Of a stretch of DNA of 64,000 bases, positions 8,480 to 16,591 are shown one piece after another. Each line of letters starts with the position of its first letter. Positions within the stretch are counted from its first letter, which is position 1. The stretch comes from Tsukamurella asaccharolytica (GTDB lineage: Bacteria; Actinomycetota; Actinomycetes; Mycobacteriales; Mycobacteriaceae): contig NZ_VIGW01000003.1 in assembly GCF_007858435.1 (NCBI RefSeq), positions 434,001-498,000 of the forward strand. Direction: 5' to 3'. The notes beneath the pieces are model-generated. The model did not search any database, was not told the origin of the DNA, and was given only the letters and a program-made list of their open reading frames with translations. The position numbers were made by a program, and so were the translations under genes.

Positions 8480-9282
8480 CGGTCGGCCTCCTTCGTCTCC
8501 AGCCGCTGCTGCAGCTTGTTCATGCCGTGCAGCCAGGTGTCGGTGGCACCCGCGCGCGTGGCGTAATACCTCGCGACCTCGGGGTGCGGGAGGATGAGGA
8601 ACTCGTCGCCGGCAAGCGCGTCGACCGCCTGCGTCGCCACCTGCTCGGGGGTGAGCGCGGAGTCGTGACTGAGCAGCTCCTCCAGATCGCCCGACTGCTC
8701 CAACATGCGGGTGCGCACGCCCTGAGGGCAGATCGCCTGGACCACGACGCCGCGGTGGCGGTAGGTCGCGGAGAGCCACTCGGCGAAGGCGACGGCGGCG
8801 TGCTTGGTCACCGAGTACGCGGGCGCGCCGAGCATGGTGAGCAGGCCCGCTGCGGAGGCGGTGACCACGAACCGGCCACTGCCGGCCGCGACCCAGTCGG
8901 GGACGAGCAACCGGGCGGCGCGCACGTGCGCCAGCACGTTGACCTCCAGCGACAGCGCCCAGTCGGATTCGGCTGTGTCGAGGCCGCGGCCGCGGTCGAC
9001 GCCCGCGTTGGCGTACCAGGCGTCGATCGTGCCGAGCTCGCGGCGCGCCGTCGCGACGAGCGCGGCGACGCCCTCCTCGGAGGCCGCGTCGCCCGGCGCG
9101 GCGTACGCGGCGCCGCCCGCGGCGGTGATCTCGCCGGCGGTGCGCGCGGCACCGTCGGCATCGAGGTCCGCGACGACGACGCGCGCCCCCCGCGCGGCGA
9201 GCTCGCGGGCGAGTGCCTCGCCGATGCCGTTGCCCGCGCCCGTGACGACGACGCCCTTGTCCTTCGGATCGAAGGCCGCCAC
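8476..9282 (-). CDS. SDR family oxidoreductase
   Basis: 268 aa from GTG 9282. The motifs are VVVTGAGNGIGEALA, YANAGVDR (an NAG variant in place of NNAG), the Ser strand FVVTASAAGL, and YSVTKHA with catalytic Tyr and Lys. The C-terminal part (PHPEVARYYATRA, HGMNKLQQRL) is typical of a subgroup that sits in fatty acid operons. A GTG at 9315 would add 11 residues but overlaps the upstream gene by 29 bp; GTG 9282 leaves a 4-bp gap and starts right before the dinucleotide fold, so I prefer it. The substrate is unknown. Confidence 0.85.
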   Translation of the reverse strand: MAAFDPKDKGVVVTGAGNGIGEALARELAARGARVVVADLDADGAARTAGEITAAGGAAYAAPGDAASEEGVAALVATARRELGTIDAWYANAGVDRGRGLDTAESDWALSLEVNVLAHVRAARLLVPDWVAAGSGRFVVTASAAGLLTMLGAPAYSVTKHAAVAFAEWLSATYRHRGVVVQAICPQGVRTRMLEQSGDLEELLSHDSALTPEQVATQAVDALAGDEFLILPHPEVARYYATRAGATDTWLHGMNKLQQRLETKEADR

Positions 9283-9286
9283 CGGC

Positions 9287-10039
9287 CTAGACCCCGCCGG
9301 TGAGCAGGACGCCACCGTCGACGGTGAGCGTCTGGCCGGTCATCCAGGCTGCGTCTTCCGAGAGCAGGAAGGCGACGACCGAGCCGATGTCGTCCGGGAC
9401 GCCGAGGCGCTTGAGCGGGTACGCAGTCGAGATCTGCTCCTCGCGCCCCTCGTAGAGGGCCGCGGCGAAGCGGGTCTTGACCACGGCCGGCGCGACGGCG
9501 TTGACCCGGATGTCCGGGCCGAGCTCGACGGCCAGCTCCTCGGTCAGGTGGATCACGGCGGCCTTCGAGACGCCGTAGAAGCCGATGCCGGGCGCGGGAC
9601 GCAGCCCGGCGACGGAGCCGACGTTGACGATGGCGCCGCCGTGCTCCTTGAGCCACGCGGCGTGGACCTTCTTGGTCCAGGACAGCGTCGAGAGCACGTT
9701 GACCTCGAGGATCTTGCGCGCGGCGGCGAGGTCGATATCCATCAGCGGGCCGTAGACCGGGTTGATGCCGGTGTTGTTGACGAAGAAGTCGGCGCGGCCG
9801 AAGGTCTCGATCGCGGTGGCGATCACCTGATCCTGGTGCGCCTCGTCGTCCCCCGAGCCGGCGACGGCCGCCGCCACGTCCGGGCCACCCAACTCGGCGA
9901 CGGCGGCGTCGAGCGCCTCCTGCTTGCGCGCCGTGATGACGACCTTCGCGCCGTCGGCCACCAGCCGCTGCGCGACGGCGAGGCCGATCCCGCGGCTCGC
10001 TCCCGTGACGATCGCGGTCTTCCCGGCGAATCGGGTCAT
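9287..10039 (-). CDS. SDR family oxidoreductase, first gene of the acyl-CoA operon
   Basis: 250 aa. TGASRGIG lies at residues 13-20, NNTGINPVYGP replaces the usual NNAG, the Ser strand is IVNVGSVAG, and FYGVSKAA carries the Tyr/Lys pair. MTGQTLTVDGGVLL closes the protein. It is the promoter-proximal gene of a minus-strand run of eight tightly spaced genes. A perfect palindrome lies 26-39 bp before its ATG and is also found in the thiolase/TetR region, so the operon is probably under that TetR repressor. Confidence 0.9.
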   Translation of the reverse strand: MTRFAGKTAIVTGASRGIGLAVAQRLVADGAKVVITARKQEALDAAVAELGGPDVAAAVAGSGDDEAHQDQVIATAIETFGRADFFVNNTGINPVYGPLMDIDLAAARKILEVNVLSTLSWTKKVHAAWLKEHGGAIVNVGSVAGLRPAPGIGFYGVSKAAVIHLTEELAVELGPDIRVNAVAPAVVKTRFAAALYEGREEQISTAYPLKRLGVPDDIGSVVAFLLSEDAAWMTGQTLTVDGGVLLTGGV

Positions 10040-10064
10040 ACTTCACACCTTCCTAGAACCTGAC

Positions 10065-10078
10065 TAAGCGCTCGCTTA
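10065..10078. promoter_or_regulatory. Palindromic operator before the acyl-CoA operon
   Basis: TAAGCG-CT-CGCTTA, a perfect 6-bp inverted repeat with a 2-bp centre, 26 bp upstream of the first SDR start. The flanking TGAC on the left is also shared with the copy at 11485-11500. This form is typical of TetR/AcrR operators in actinobacterial fatty acid regulons. The likely ligand-responsive repressor is the TetR protein at 11622; that link is inference. Confidence 0.65.
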
Positions 10079-10236
10079 TTTTGTAGCCTACGACACACCG
10101 CGCCGAAAGAGGATCCATTCAGGGGCGAACCTCTGTGACCCTCATCACAGTAAGGAGGTTACAACTCCCGGACCTCGAGAACGACGAAGCGGCCCGCACG
10201 CCGAGGCGCGCGGACCGCTCCGTGGGCGGTCACGGG

Positions 10237-11454
10237 TCAGCTGAGCCGCTCGATGATCATCGCCATGCCCTGGCCGCCGCCGACGCACATGGTCTCGAGG
10301 CCGAACTGCTTGTCGTGCCACTGCAGCGAGTTGATGAGCGTGCTGGTGATCCGCGCACCGGTCATGCCGAAGGGGTGCCCGACGGCGATCGCCCCGCCGT
10401 TGACGTTGACCTTGTCGGCGTCGATGCCCAGGGCGCGCACCGACGGGATCACCTGCGCCGCAAAGGCCTCGTTGACCTCCATGAGGTCGATGTCGCCGAT
10501 CGACAGGCCGGCGCGCTGCAGCGCCTGCTTCGAGGCTTCGACGGGGCCGAGGCCCATGATCTCGGGCGACAGGCCGGTCACGCCGGTCGAGACGATGCGC
10601 GCGAGCGGCGTCAGTCCGAGCGCCTTCGCCTTGGTGTCGGACATGATCACCACGGCCGCCGCGCCATCGTTGAGCGGGCAGCAGTTGCCGGCCGTGACGG
10701 TGCCGTCCGGGCGGAAGACCGGCTTGAGCCCGGCGATACCCTCGTAGGTCACCCCGGCGCGCGGACCGTCGTCCTTGGCGACGACGGTGCCGTCGGCGAG
10801 CGTGACCGGGGTGATGTCCTTGTCCCAGAAACCCGACGCGATAGCGGCCTCGGCACGGTTCTGGCTGCGCACGCCCCATTCGTCCTGGTCCTGACGGCTG
10901 ACGTTCTTGAACTGCGCGACGTTCTCCGCGGTCTGGCCCATGGCGATGTAGACGTCGGGCAGCACGCCGGACTCGCGCGGGTCGACCCAGGTCTGGCCGC
11001 CGCCCGCGAAGGTCGCGGTGCGGGCCTGGGCGTCGTCGAAGATCGGGTTCTTGGTGTCGGGCAGGCCGTCGGCGTTGCCCTTGATGTAGCGGCTCACGGT
11101 CTCGACGCCACCGGAGATGAAGACGTCGCCCTCGCCGGCCTTGATCGCATGGAAGGCCATGCGGCTGGTCTGCAGGCTCGAGCTGCAGTAGCGGTTGACG
11201 GTGACGCCGGGGAGGTGATCGAGGCCGGCCTCGACAGCGATCACGCGGGCGATGTTGAAGCCGGACTCGCCCGCGGGCTGGCCACAACCGAACATGAGGT
11301 CGTCGATCTCGCGGGGATCGAGACCCGGCACCTTGGCCAGGGCGGCCTGCACCATCTGGACCGCGAGATCGTCGGGCCGCGCGTCCTTGAGCGAGCCCTT
11401 CGCAGCGCGCCCGATGGGTGAGCGAGCAGTGGAGACGATGACGGCTTCTGGCAT
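10237..11454 (-). CDS. Acetyl-CoA C-acyltransferase (thiolase)
   Basis: 405 aa degradative-type thiolase. The acyl-accepting Cys is in NRYCSSSLQ near residue 90, NEAFAAQ carries the Asn-Glu of the active site, GHPFGMTGAR carries the catalytic His, and CVGGGQGMAM the second Cys near the C-terminus. It cleaves 3-ketoacyl-CoA to acetyl-CoA and a shortened acyl-CoA, completing beta-oxidation for the neighbouring dehydrogenase and hydratase. ATG 11454 is chosen because GGAGGT lies 6 bp upstream; an in-frame GTG further up lacks such a site. Transcription is divergent from the TetR gene, with a palindrome between them. Confidence 0.93.
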   Translation of the reverse strand: MPEAVIVSTARSPIGRAAKGSLKDARPDDLAVQMVQAALAKVPGLDPREIDDLMFGCGQPAGESGFNIARVIAVEAGLDHLPGVTVNRYCSSSLQTSRMAFHAIKAGEGDVFISGGVETVSRYIKGNADGLPDTKNPIFDDAQARTATFAGGGQTWVDPRESGVLPDVYIAMGQTAENVAQFKNVSRQDQDEWGVRSQNRAEAAIASGFWDKDITPVTLADGTVVAKDDGPRAGVTYEGIAGLKPVFRPDGTVTAGNCCPLNDGAAAVVIMSDTKAKALGLTPLARIVSTGVTGLSPEIMGLGPVEASKQALQRAGLSIGDIDLMEVNEAFAAQVIPSVRALGIDADKVNVNGGAIAVGHPFGMTGARITSTLINSLQWHDKQFGLETMCVGGGQGMAMIIERLS

Positions 11455-11484
11455 GGAATGACCTCCGAGTTGAACCAATACTGA

Positions 11485-11500
11485 CTAAGCGCTCGCTTAG
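11485..11500. promoter_or_regulatory. Palindromic operator between thiolase and TetR genes
   Basis: CTAAGCG-CT-CGCTTAG is a 7-bp inverted repeat with the same core as the site at 10065-10078, preceded by TGA in both. It lies 31 bp before the thiolase start and about 120 bp before the TetR start. This fits autoregulation of the TetR gene and repression of both minus-strand transcription units. No experimental support is available here. Confidence 0.7.
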
Positions 11501-11621
11501 CGGTGTATCATTTATTCTGCACCACTGAGAGCCGGTCGTCATTCGACCGTTCGCTGTGGTCCCATTCACAGTAGAGACACCGCGGCGAAGCTTCCGCATC
11601 GCGGTGTCGCCGGAGGGCACG

Positions 11622-12254
11622 ATGACCGAAGCCGACGCACCGTCCCGCGCCGACGCCACCCGCGCGCGGTTACTGGCCGCGGCCGCGGAGGCCTTCGCCG
11701 ACCGCGGCTTCCACGGCACCACCACCAGGGACATCGCCGCGGCCGCCGGCATGAGCCCCGCGGCCGTGTACGTGCACTACAAGTCCAAGGAACAGCTGCT
11801 GCACCACCTCTCGCGCGTCGGGCACGAGCGGATCATCGAGACGATCGACGCGGTGGACGACCCCGCGCACTCCCCCACCGTGCGCCTGGCCGCGACGATG
11901 CGGGCCTTCGCGACGCACCACGCGTCGTCGCATACGAGTGTCCGCGTGGTCAACTACGAGCTCGACGCGCTCAGCCCGGAGCACCGCGCCGAGATCGGCA
12001 CGCTGCGCCGCGAGATCACCCGCCGGCTGCGCGCGATCGTGGACGCCGGCGTCGCCGACGGCTCCTTCGACACCCCGGACCCGCGGATGGCCACCATCGC
12101 CGTCCTCTCCAGCGGCATCGACATCGGCCGCTGGTACCACGACGGCGGCGAGATCACCCCCGATCGCATCGGCGACTTCTACGCCGACCTCGCCCTGCGC
12201 ACCGTCGGGGCGAGGACCACCGACTCCACCGACTCCGCCGACACCCCGCACTAG
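11622..12254 (+). CDS. TetR/AcrR family transcriptional regulator
   Basis: 210 aa. The N-terminal helix-turn-helix is complete: ATRARLLAAAAEAFADRGFHG, then TTTRDIAAAAGMSPAAVYVH and YKSKEQLL, at about residues 13-57. The C-terminal ligand domain (SSHTSVRVVNYELDALSPEHR) resembles KstR2/FadR-like acyl-CoA sensing regulators of Mycobacteriales. ATG 11622 is favoured by GGAGGG 7 bp upstream; a GTG at 11556 has none. It lies between a divergent thiolase gene and a codirectional acyl-CoA dehydrogenase gene 19 bp downstream. It probably represses the acyl-CoA genes through the two TAAGCG palindromes and is released by an acyl-CoA. Confidence 0.9.
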   Translation: MTEADAPSRADATRARLLAAAAEAFADRGFHGTTTRDIAAAAGMSPAAVYVHYKSKEQLLHHLSRVGHERIIETIDAVDDPAHSPTVRLAATMRAFATHHASSHTSVRVVNYELDALSPEHRAEIGTLRREITRRLRAIVDAGVADGSFDTPDPRMATIAVLSSGIDIGRWYHDGGEITPDRIGDFYADLALRTVGARTTDSTDSADTPH

Positions 12255-12273
12255 AGAACCCGAGGAGAACACC

Positions 12274-13431
12274 ATGCGTCGCACCGTCTACACCGCCGAC
12301 CACGAGGCCTTTCGCGAGACCCTCCGCGCCTTCATCGAGGCGGAGGTCGTGCCGCACTACGACGAGTGGTACGCCAACGGCATCGTGCCCAAGGACTTCT
12401 ACCCCAAGCTCGGGGAGCTGGGTGTCTTCGGCATCGAGGTGCCCGAGGAGTACGGCGGCGCGGGCATCGAATCGTTCAAGTACCAGGCCGTGATCAGCGA
12501 GGAGCTGGCTCGCGCCGGCGTCTCCTTCGGCGGTTCCAGCGTGCACATCGCCCTCTGCCTGCCGTACCTGACGGGCCTCGGCACCGACGAGCAGAAACAG
12601 CGCTGGCTGCCCGGGATGGCCGCCGGCGAGCTCATGTTCGCCATCGCCATGACGGAGCCGGGCACCGGTTCCGATCTCGCGGGCATGAAGACCACCGCGA
12701 AGCGTTCCGAGGACGGCAGCCACTACGTCCTCAACGGTGCGAAGACCTTCATCACCGGCGGCGTCAACGCCGACCGCGTGATCGTCTGCGCGCGCACGGC
12801 CCCGGCCACCGCCGAGGACCGGCGCCACGGCATCTCCCTCTTCGTCGTGGACACCTCCCTCGACGGCTACGCCGTGGGACGCAAACTCGACAAGATCGGC
12901 CTGCGTACCTCCGACACGGCGGAGCTCTCGTTCACCGACGTCAAGGTGCCCGCCGCGGACCTCCTCGGCGAGGAGAACAAGGGCTTCTCCTACCTGGGCC
13001 AGAACCTGCCGCAGGAGCGCCTGTCGATCGCCGTGGGAGCGTACTCGCAGGCCGCCGCCGCGGTGCGTTTCGCGCAGGCCTACACCCAGGACCGCACCAT
13101 CTTCGGCAAGTCCGTCGCGTCGTTCCAGAACACCAAGTTCGAGCTCGCCGCGTGCAAGGCGAAGGTCGACGCGATGGAGTCGAGCGTGGACCGCGGCCTC
13201 GAGTTGCACGACGCGGGCCAGCTCACCGCCGCGGACGCCGCCTCGCTCAAGCTGTTCTGCACCGAGGCCGCCTCCGACGTGATCGACCGCTGCCTGCAGT
13301 TGCACGGCGGCTACGGGTACATCAACGAGTACCCGATCGCGCGCCTCTACGCCGACAACCGCGTCAACCGGATCTACGGCGGCACCTCCGAGGTGATGAA
13401 GACCATCATCGCCAAGGACATGGGGCTCTAG
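12274..13431 (+). CDS. Acyl-CoA dehydrogenase
   Basis: 385 aa. FAD and substrate motifs are AIAMTEPGTGSDLAGMKTTA, FITGG and FTDVKVPAADLLGEENKGF. The segment LPQERLSIAVG carries a Glu at the place of the catalytic base of the long-chain/isovaleryl type, and the C-terminal IYGGTSEVMK has Gly where medium-chain enzymes carry their catalytic Glu. It therefore looks like the LCAD/IVD branch. The RBS GAGGAG is 7 bp before ATG 12274. It is cotranscribed with the TetR gene (19-bp gap), so it probably belongs to the same regulon. Confidence 0.93.
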   Translation: MRRTVYTADHEAFRETLRAFIEAEVVPHYDEWYANGIVPKDFYPKLGELGVFGIEVPEEYGGAGIESFKYQAVISEELARAGVSFGGSSVHIALCLPYLTGLGTDEQKQRWLPGMAAGELMFAIAMTEPGTGSDLAGMKTTAKRSEDGSHYVLNGAKTFITGGVNADRVIVCARTAPATAEDRRHGISLFVVDTSLDGYAVGRKLDKIGLRTSDTAELSFTDVKVPAADLLGEENKGFSYLGQNLPQERLSIAVGAYSQAAAAVRFAQAYTQDRTIFGKSVASFQNTKFELAACKAKVDAMESSVDRGLELHDAGQLTAADAASLKLFCTEAASDVIDRCLQLHGGYGYINEYPIARLYADNRVNRIYGGTSEVMKTIIAKDMGL

Positions 13432-13437
13432 GCGAAA

Positions 13438-13483
13438 GCCTCAGCGGCGGATCATCATCGATCGCCGGTGCCGCCGCCGAGGC
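13438..13483. terminator. Hairpin between acyl-CoA dehydrogenase and vapC
   Basis: The arms GCCTCAGCGGCGG (13438-13450) and CCGCCGCCGAGGC (13471-13483) pair with one mismatch around a 20-base loop. The hairpin lies 7 bp after the dehydrogenase stop, where transcription meets the convergent vapBC operon. It has no T tract, as is usual in these genomes. Confidence 0.5.
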
Positions 13484-13565
13484 GCCAACAGGGGCAGCAA
13501 CGTCGGTGTACTGACGCTCTCCAGGCTCGTTGCCCAGTCTCGAACAGACTCCGTCGAACGCGGTA

Positions 13566-13985
13566 TCAACCGGTCCAGACGTTGACCCAGCGCCGATCAT
13601 CGGGCATCAGTGCTCCCTCGATCGCTCCATCGAACGTCGCGAGCACCGTGCCGTTGGACGCCGCCAGATTGACGAGCTGGAGGTCGGTCACCTGCCGACG
13701 CCCCATCAGCACGCGGGTGTCTATCGCGGGCGCCGCAAGCGAACCGGCGTCAGCGAGGAATCCCCAACCCCGCACCTGACGCATCGCCGCCAACTGCCCG
13801 AGCGCCTCGCCGCCGCTCACTTTCCGGCCCACGACGTGCTCGGTCAAAAGCAACCGGAGCAACCCCGCCTCGGTGGCGGGACACGTGCTCCAGGCATCCA
13901 GCTCGGCAAACCGATCATGCGCGATCACATGATGAACATGCTGATCCCAGGTCAAGGCGAGGAGCACGTTGACGTCAAGCAACAT
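13566..13985 (-). CDS. vapC: PIN-domain toxin VapC
   Basis: 139 aa PIN-fold RNase. The acidic active-site residues are visible: Asp in MLLDVNVLLAL at the N-terminus, Glu in CPATEAGLLRLL, Asp in VTDLQLVNLA and Asp in LATFDGAI near the end. These proteins are Mg-dependent ribonucleases that cut tRNA or rRNA when not bound by VapB. ATG 13985 gives the usual N-terminus and overlaps vapB by 11 bp; an in-frame ATG at 14006 would add seven residues. The overlap indicates translational coupling. The specific RNA target is unknown. Confidence 0.9.
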   Translation of the reverse strand: MLLDVNVLLALTWDQHVHHVIAHDRFAELDAWSTCPATEAGLLRLLLTEHVVGRKVSGGEALGQLAAMRQVRGWGFLADAGSLAAPAIDTRVLMGRRQVTDLQLVNLAASNGTVLATFDGAIEGALMPDDRRWVNVWTG

Positions 13986-14220
13986 CGCCCGCGTCCGCCT
14001 CGTCATCGCGATAGGAAGTCACCAGTTCGTCCGTCACCAGATGTCCAGGAACGCCGGACAGTACAGGAAAGCCCGATGGGGCACGACGCGTTACGCGCGC
14101 AACCCTGAGCCCGGAGAGCGCAAGCTCGGAAACGGCCCTACCCAGCGAAATATGCTCGGCGGCCGCCTTCGCTCGGGCGGCACTGAGCACCGCCGGGTCC
14201 AAGTCAAGGGTCGTTCGCAT
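13975..14220 (-). CDS. vapB: Antitoxin VapB
   Basis: 81 aa from ATG 14220. The N-terminal MRTTLDLDPAVLSAARAKAA is the ribbon-helix-helix DNA-binding domain common in VapB antitoxins, followed by ISLGRAVSELAL and a flexible, acidic C-terminus (YRDDEADAGD) of the kind that wraps the PIN toxin. It binds VapC and should repress its own promoter. A GTG two codons upstream (14226) is possible. A 9-bp direct repeat overlaps the start and probably forms part of its operator. Confidence 0.85.
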   Translation of the reverse strand: MRTTLDLDPAVLSAARAKAAAEHISLGRAVSELALSGLRVARVTRRAPSGFPVLSGVPGHLVTDELVTSYRDDEADAGDVA

Positions 14221-14243
14221 CAACACATCATAGCATCAACACA
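14219..14243. repeat. Direct repeat at the vapBC start, candidate operator
   Basis: ATCAACACA occurs at 14219-14227 and again at 14235-14243, one and a half helical turns apart, with TCATAGC between. The first copy overlaps the vapB start codon. Ribbon-helix-helix antitoxins bind such repeated half-sites, so this is a candidate autoregulatory site. Confidence 0.45.
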
Positions 14244-14323
14244 CCGATCGCAGAATGGGCCGAGATGGACAGGGCGAACAGCTCATGCGCGATCACACGA
14301 CGAACATGGTGGCGCTCGCCCCG

Positions 14324-16567
14324 TCACCACACCCTGACGCGCTCCTGCGGCTCCAGCCACTCCCTGTCACCGGGCTTGACACCGAAGGTCGCGGCGAAGG
14401 CACTCACGTTCTTGACCACCTGATTCGCGCGGAACTCGTTCGGCGCGTGCGGATCCGTGGCGAGAGACTGGATCGCGGCGGCCTCGCGCGCCTTGTTACG
14501 CCAGATCCGGCCCCAGCTCAGGAACAGCGGCGTCAGGTCCGGGTCCGCGCCCGCCCCCGCGCTCGGCGCGATGCTCTCCGACGATCCGCCGCCGGCCGAC
14601 GGCGCGCTGCTCGCCTGCGCGGCCGCCTCGGTCCCGGCGTCGCGGTTCGCGACGGCGATCCGGTAGGCGGCGATCGCGATGGACAGGCCGCCCAGGTCGG
14701 CGAGGTTCTCCCCCACCGTGAGCCCGCCGTTGACCGTGTTCGTCGGCGGCAGGCCGGCCGGGACCAGGGCGTTGTACTGCGCGATGAGCGCCTTGGTGCG
14801 CTTGTCGAACTCGGCCCGGTCGGCGGGCTCCCACCAGTCCTTGAGGTTGCCGTCACCGTCGTACTTGGCGCCCTGGTCGTCGAAGGCGTGGCCGATCTCG
14901 TGCCCGATCACGGCGCCGATACCGCCGTAATTGACGGCGGCCTGCGCGTCGGGCGAGAAGAACGGCGACTGCAGGATCGCGGCCGGGAAGACGATCTCGT
15001 TCATCCCGGGGTTGTAGTACGCGTTCACCGTCTGCGGCGTCATCAGCCACTCACCCTTGTCCACCGGCTTGGCGAGTTTCGCCAGCTGATAGGCGTTCTC
15101 GAACTCGCCCGACGCGCGGACGTTGGCGACGATCGACGTGCGATCGGTCTTGAGATCGCGGTAGTCGCGCCACTGGTCGGGATAGCCGATCTTGGTGCGG
15201 ATCTTCTCCAATTTGGCCGACGCGGCTTGCCGGGTCGCCGGGGTCATCCAGTCCAGGTCCGCGAAGCTGGCGCGGTACGCGCTGCGCAAGTTGTTCACGA
15301 GTTGCTCGGCCTGCTGCTTGGCATCCGACGGGAAGTGCTTCTTGACGTACAGCTTCCCGAGCGCCTCGCCGAGGGCGCCCTCGACCACCGCGACGCCCCG
15401 CTTCCAGCGGTCGCGTTGCTGCTCGACCCCGCTGAGCGTCTTCGAATAGAACTCGAAGTTCGCCGTGACGAAGGGCTCGGAGAGATACGCGGCATAGGCG
15501 CGCACCACCTGGATCCGGGCGTGGTCCTTGAGAGTGCCGAGATCGGTGTCCGCCCACAGCTTCGCCGCGGACGTCAGGGAGCTCGGCTGCGAGACCACGA
15601 CGTTCTTCGCGTCGTCGGCCTTGATGCCCACCGCCCGCTGCCAGCGGTCCCAGTCGTAGCCGGGGGCGAGCCTCGCCAGTTCGGACCACGGGTACGGGTT
15701 GTAGGTCGCTGTGGCGTCGCGGGAGCGGACCCGATCCCAGTGTCCCTTCGCGACCGCCGTCTCGAAGGCGAGCACGCGCGCGGCCACGCCGGGCGCGTCG
15801 GACAGGCCGGCGAGCGAGGCCGTCTTCTCGAGATAGGCGCGGTACTTGTCGCGCACCGCGGCGTACTTCGGGTCGCGGTAGTAGGCCTCGTCGGGCAGGC
15901 CGATGCCGGACTGCACGAGGCTCAGCACGTACTTCGACGAGTCCTTCTGGTCGGTGTCGACGTAGTAGCCGACCAGACCGCTCACACCCTGCTTCTGGTG
16001 CGCGCCGATCACATCGAGCAGGGCCGCCTTGTCGGCGGCCTTGTCGATCGCCTCGAGGTCGGGCTTGATCGGATTCGCGCCCTCCCGATCGATCCGGCCC
16101 GTATCCATGAACGAGTCGTAGACATCGCGGATGTTCGCCTCGTCGCTGCGCGTCCGCGGATCCTTGATGTTCTCGATGATGGCCTTGAGCTGGTCCAGCG
16201 CGCGATCCGACAGGTCCGTGAAAGTGTTGAACGAGGCCTTGTCCGCCGGGATCGTGTAGCCATCGGCCCAGGCGCCGTTCACGTGCCGGAACAAGTCGTC
16301 CTGCGGCCGCACACCCGGCGCGGCGCCGCTCATGTCCGGCCCGGTCAGCGGTCGCGCGGGCTGCGCGGAGGAGGACGGCGAGCTCCCCCCGGGCGAGGAC
16401 ACACCGCACGCGGCGAGCACCGCGGTGCCCGCGAGCACGCCGAAACCGGCGAGGAACCGCCGGCGGTCGAGCCCGCCCGACGGTGCGCCGAACGGGTCGC
16501 GGTCCGGACGGGGCGGATGGGCGGAAGACTGTGCATCACCGGTCTGCATACCCGAATCTAACCCCAT
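14324..16567 (-). CDS. M13-family metallopeptidase, lipoprotein
   Basis: 747 aa, the usual length for neprilysin-like bacterial M13 peptidases. The N-terminus has a twin-arginine-like signal (RRRFLAGFGVLAGTAVLAACG) ending in a lipobox Cys near residue 54, followed by a Ser/Pro-rich linker, so the protein should be exported and lipid-anchored. The zinc motif is GHEIGHAFDDQG, with the third ligand Glu in GENLADLGG, and VNAYYNP is the substrate-binding motif. RVRVW is the family's C-terminal end. It cleaves oligopeptides outside the membrane. The start ATG 16567 is used; ATG 16549 is an equally possible start. Confidence 0.92.
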   Translation of the reverse strand: MGLDSGMQTGDAQSSAHPPRPDRDPFGAPSGGLDRRRFLAGFGVLAGTAVLAACGVSSPGGSSPSSSAQPARPLTGPDMSGAAPGVRPQDDLFRHVNGAWADGYTIPADKASFNTFTDLSDRALDQLKAIIENIKDPRTRSDEANIRDVYDSFMDTGRIDREGANPIKPDLEAIDKAADKAALLDVIGAHQKQGVSGLVGYYVDTDQKDSSKYVLSLVQSGIGLPDEAYYRDPKYAAVRDKYRAYLEKTASLAGLSDAPGVAARVLAFETAVAKGHWDRVRSRDATATYNPYPWSELARLAPGYDWDRWQRAVGIKADDAKNVVVSQPSSLTSAAKLWADTDLGTLKDHARIQVVRAYAAYLSEPFVTANFEFYSKTLSGVEQQRDRWKRGVAVVEGALGEALGKLYVKKHFPSDAKQQAEQLVNNLRSAYRASFADLDWMTPATRQAASAKLEKIRTKIGYPDQWRDYRDLKTDRTSIVANVRASGEFENAYQLAKLAKPVDKGEWLMTPQTVNAYYNPGMNEIVFPAAILQSPFFSPDAQAAVNYGGIGAVIGHEIGHAFDDQGAKYDGDGNLKDWWEPADRAEFDKRTKALIAQYNALVPAGLPPTNTVNGGLTVGENLADLGGLSIAIAAYRIAVANRDAGTEAAAQASSAPSAGGGSSESIAPSAGAGADPDLTPLFLSWGRIWRNKAREAAAIQSLATDPHAPNEFRANQVVKNVSAFAATFGVKPGDREWLEPQERVRVW

Positions 16568-16591
16568 CGGCGGAGCGGATGGTGCGACACG

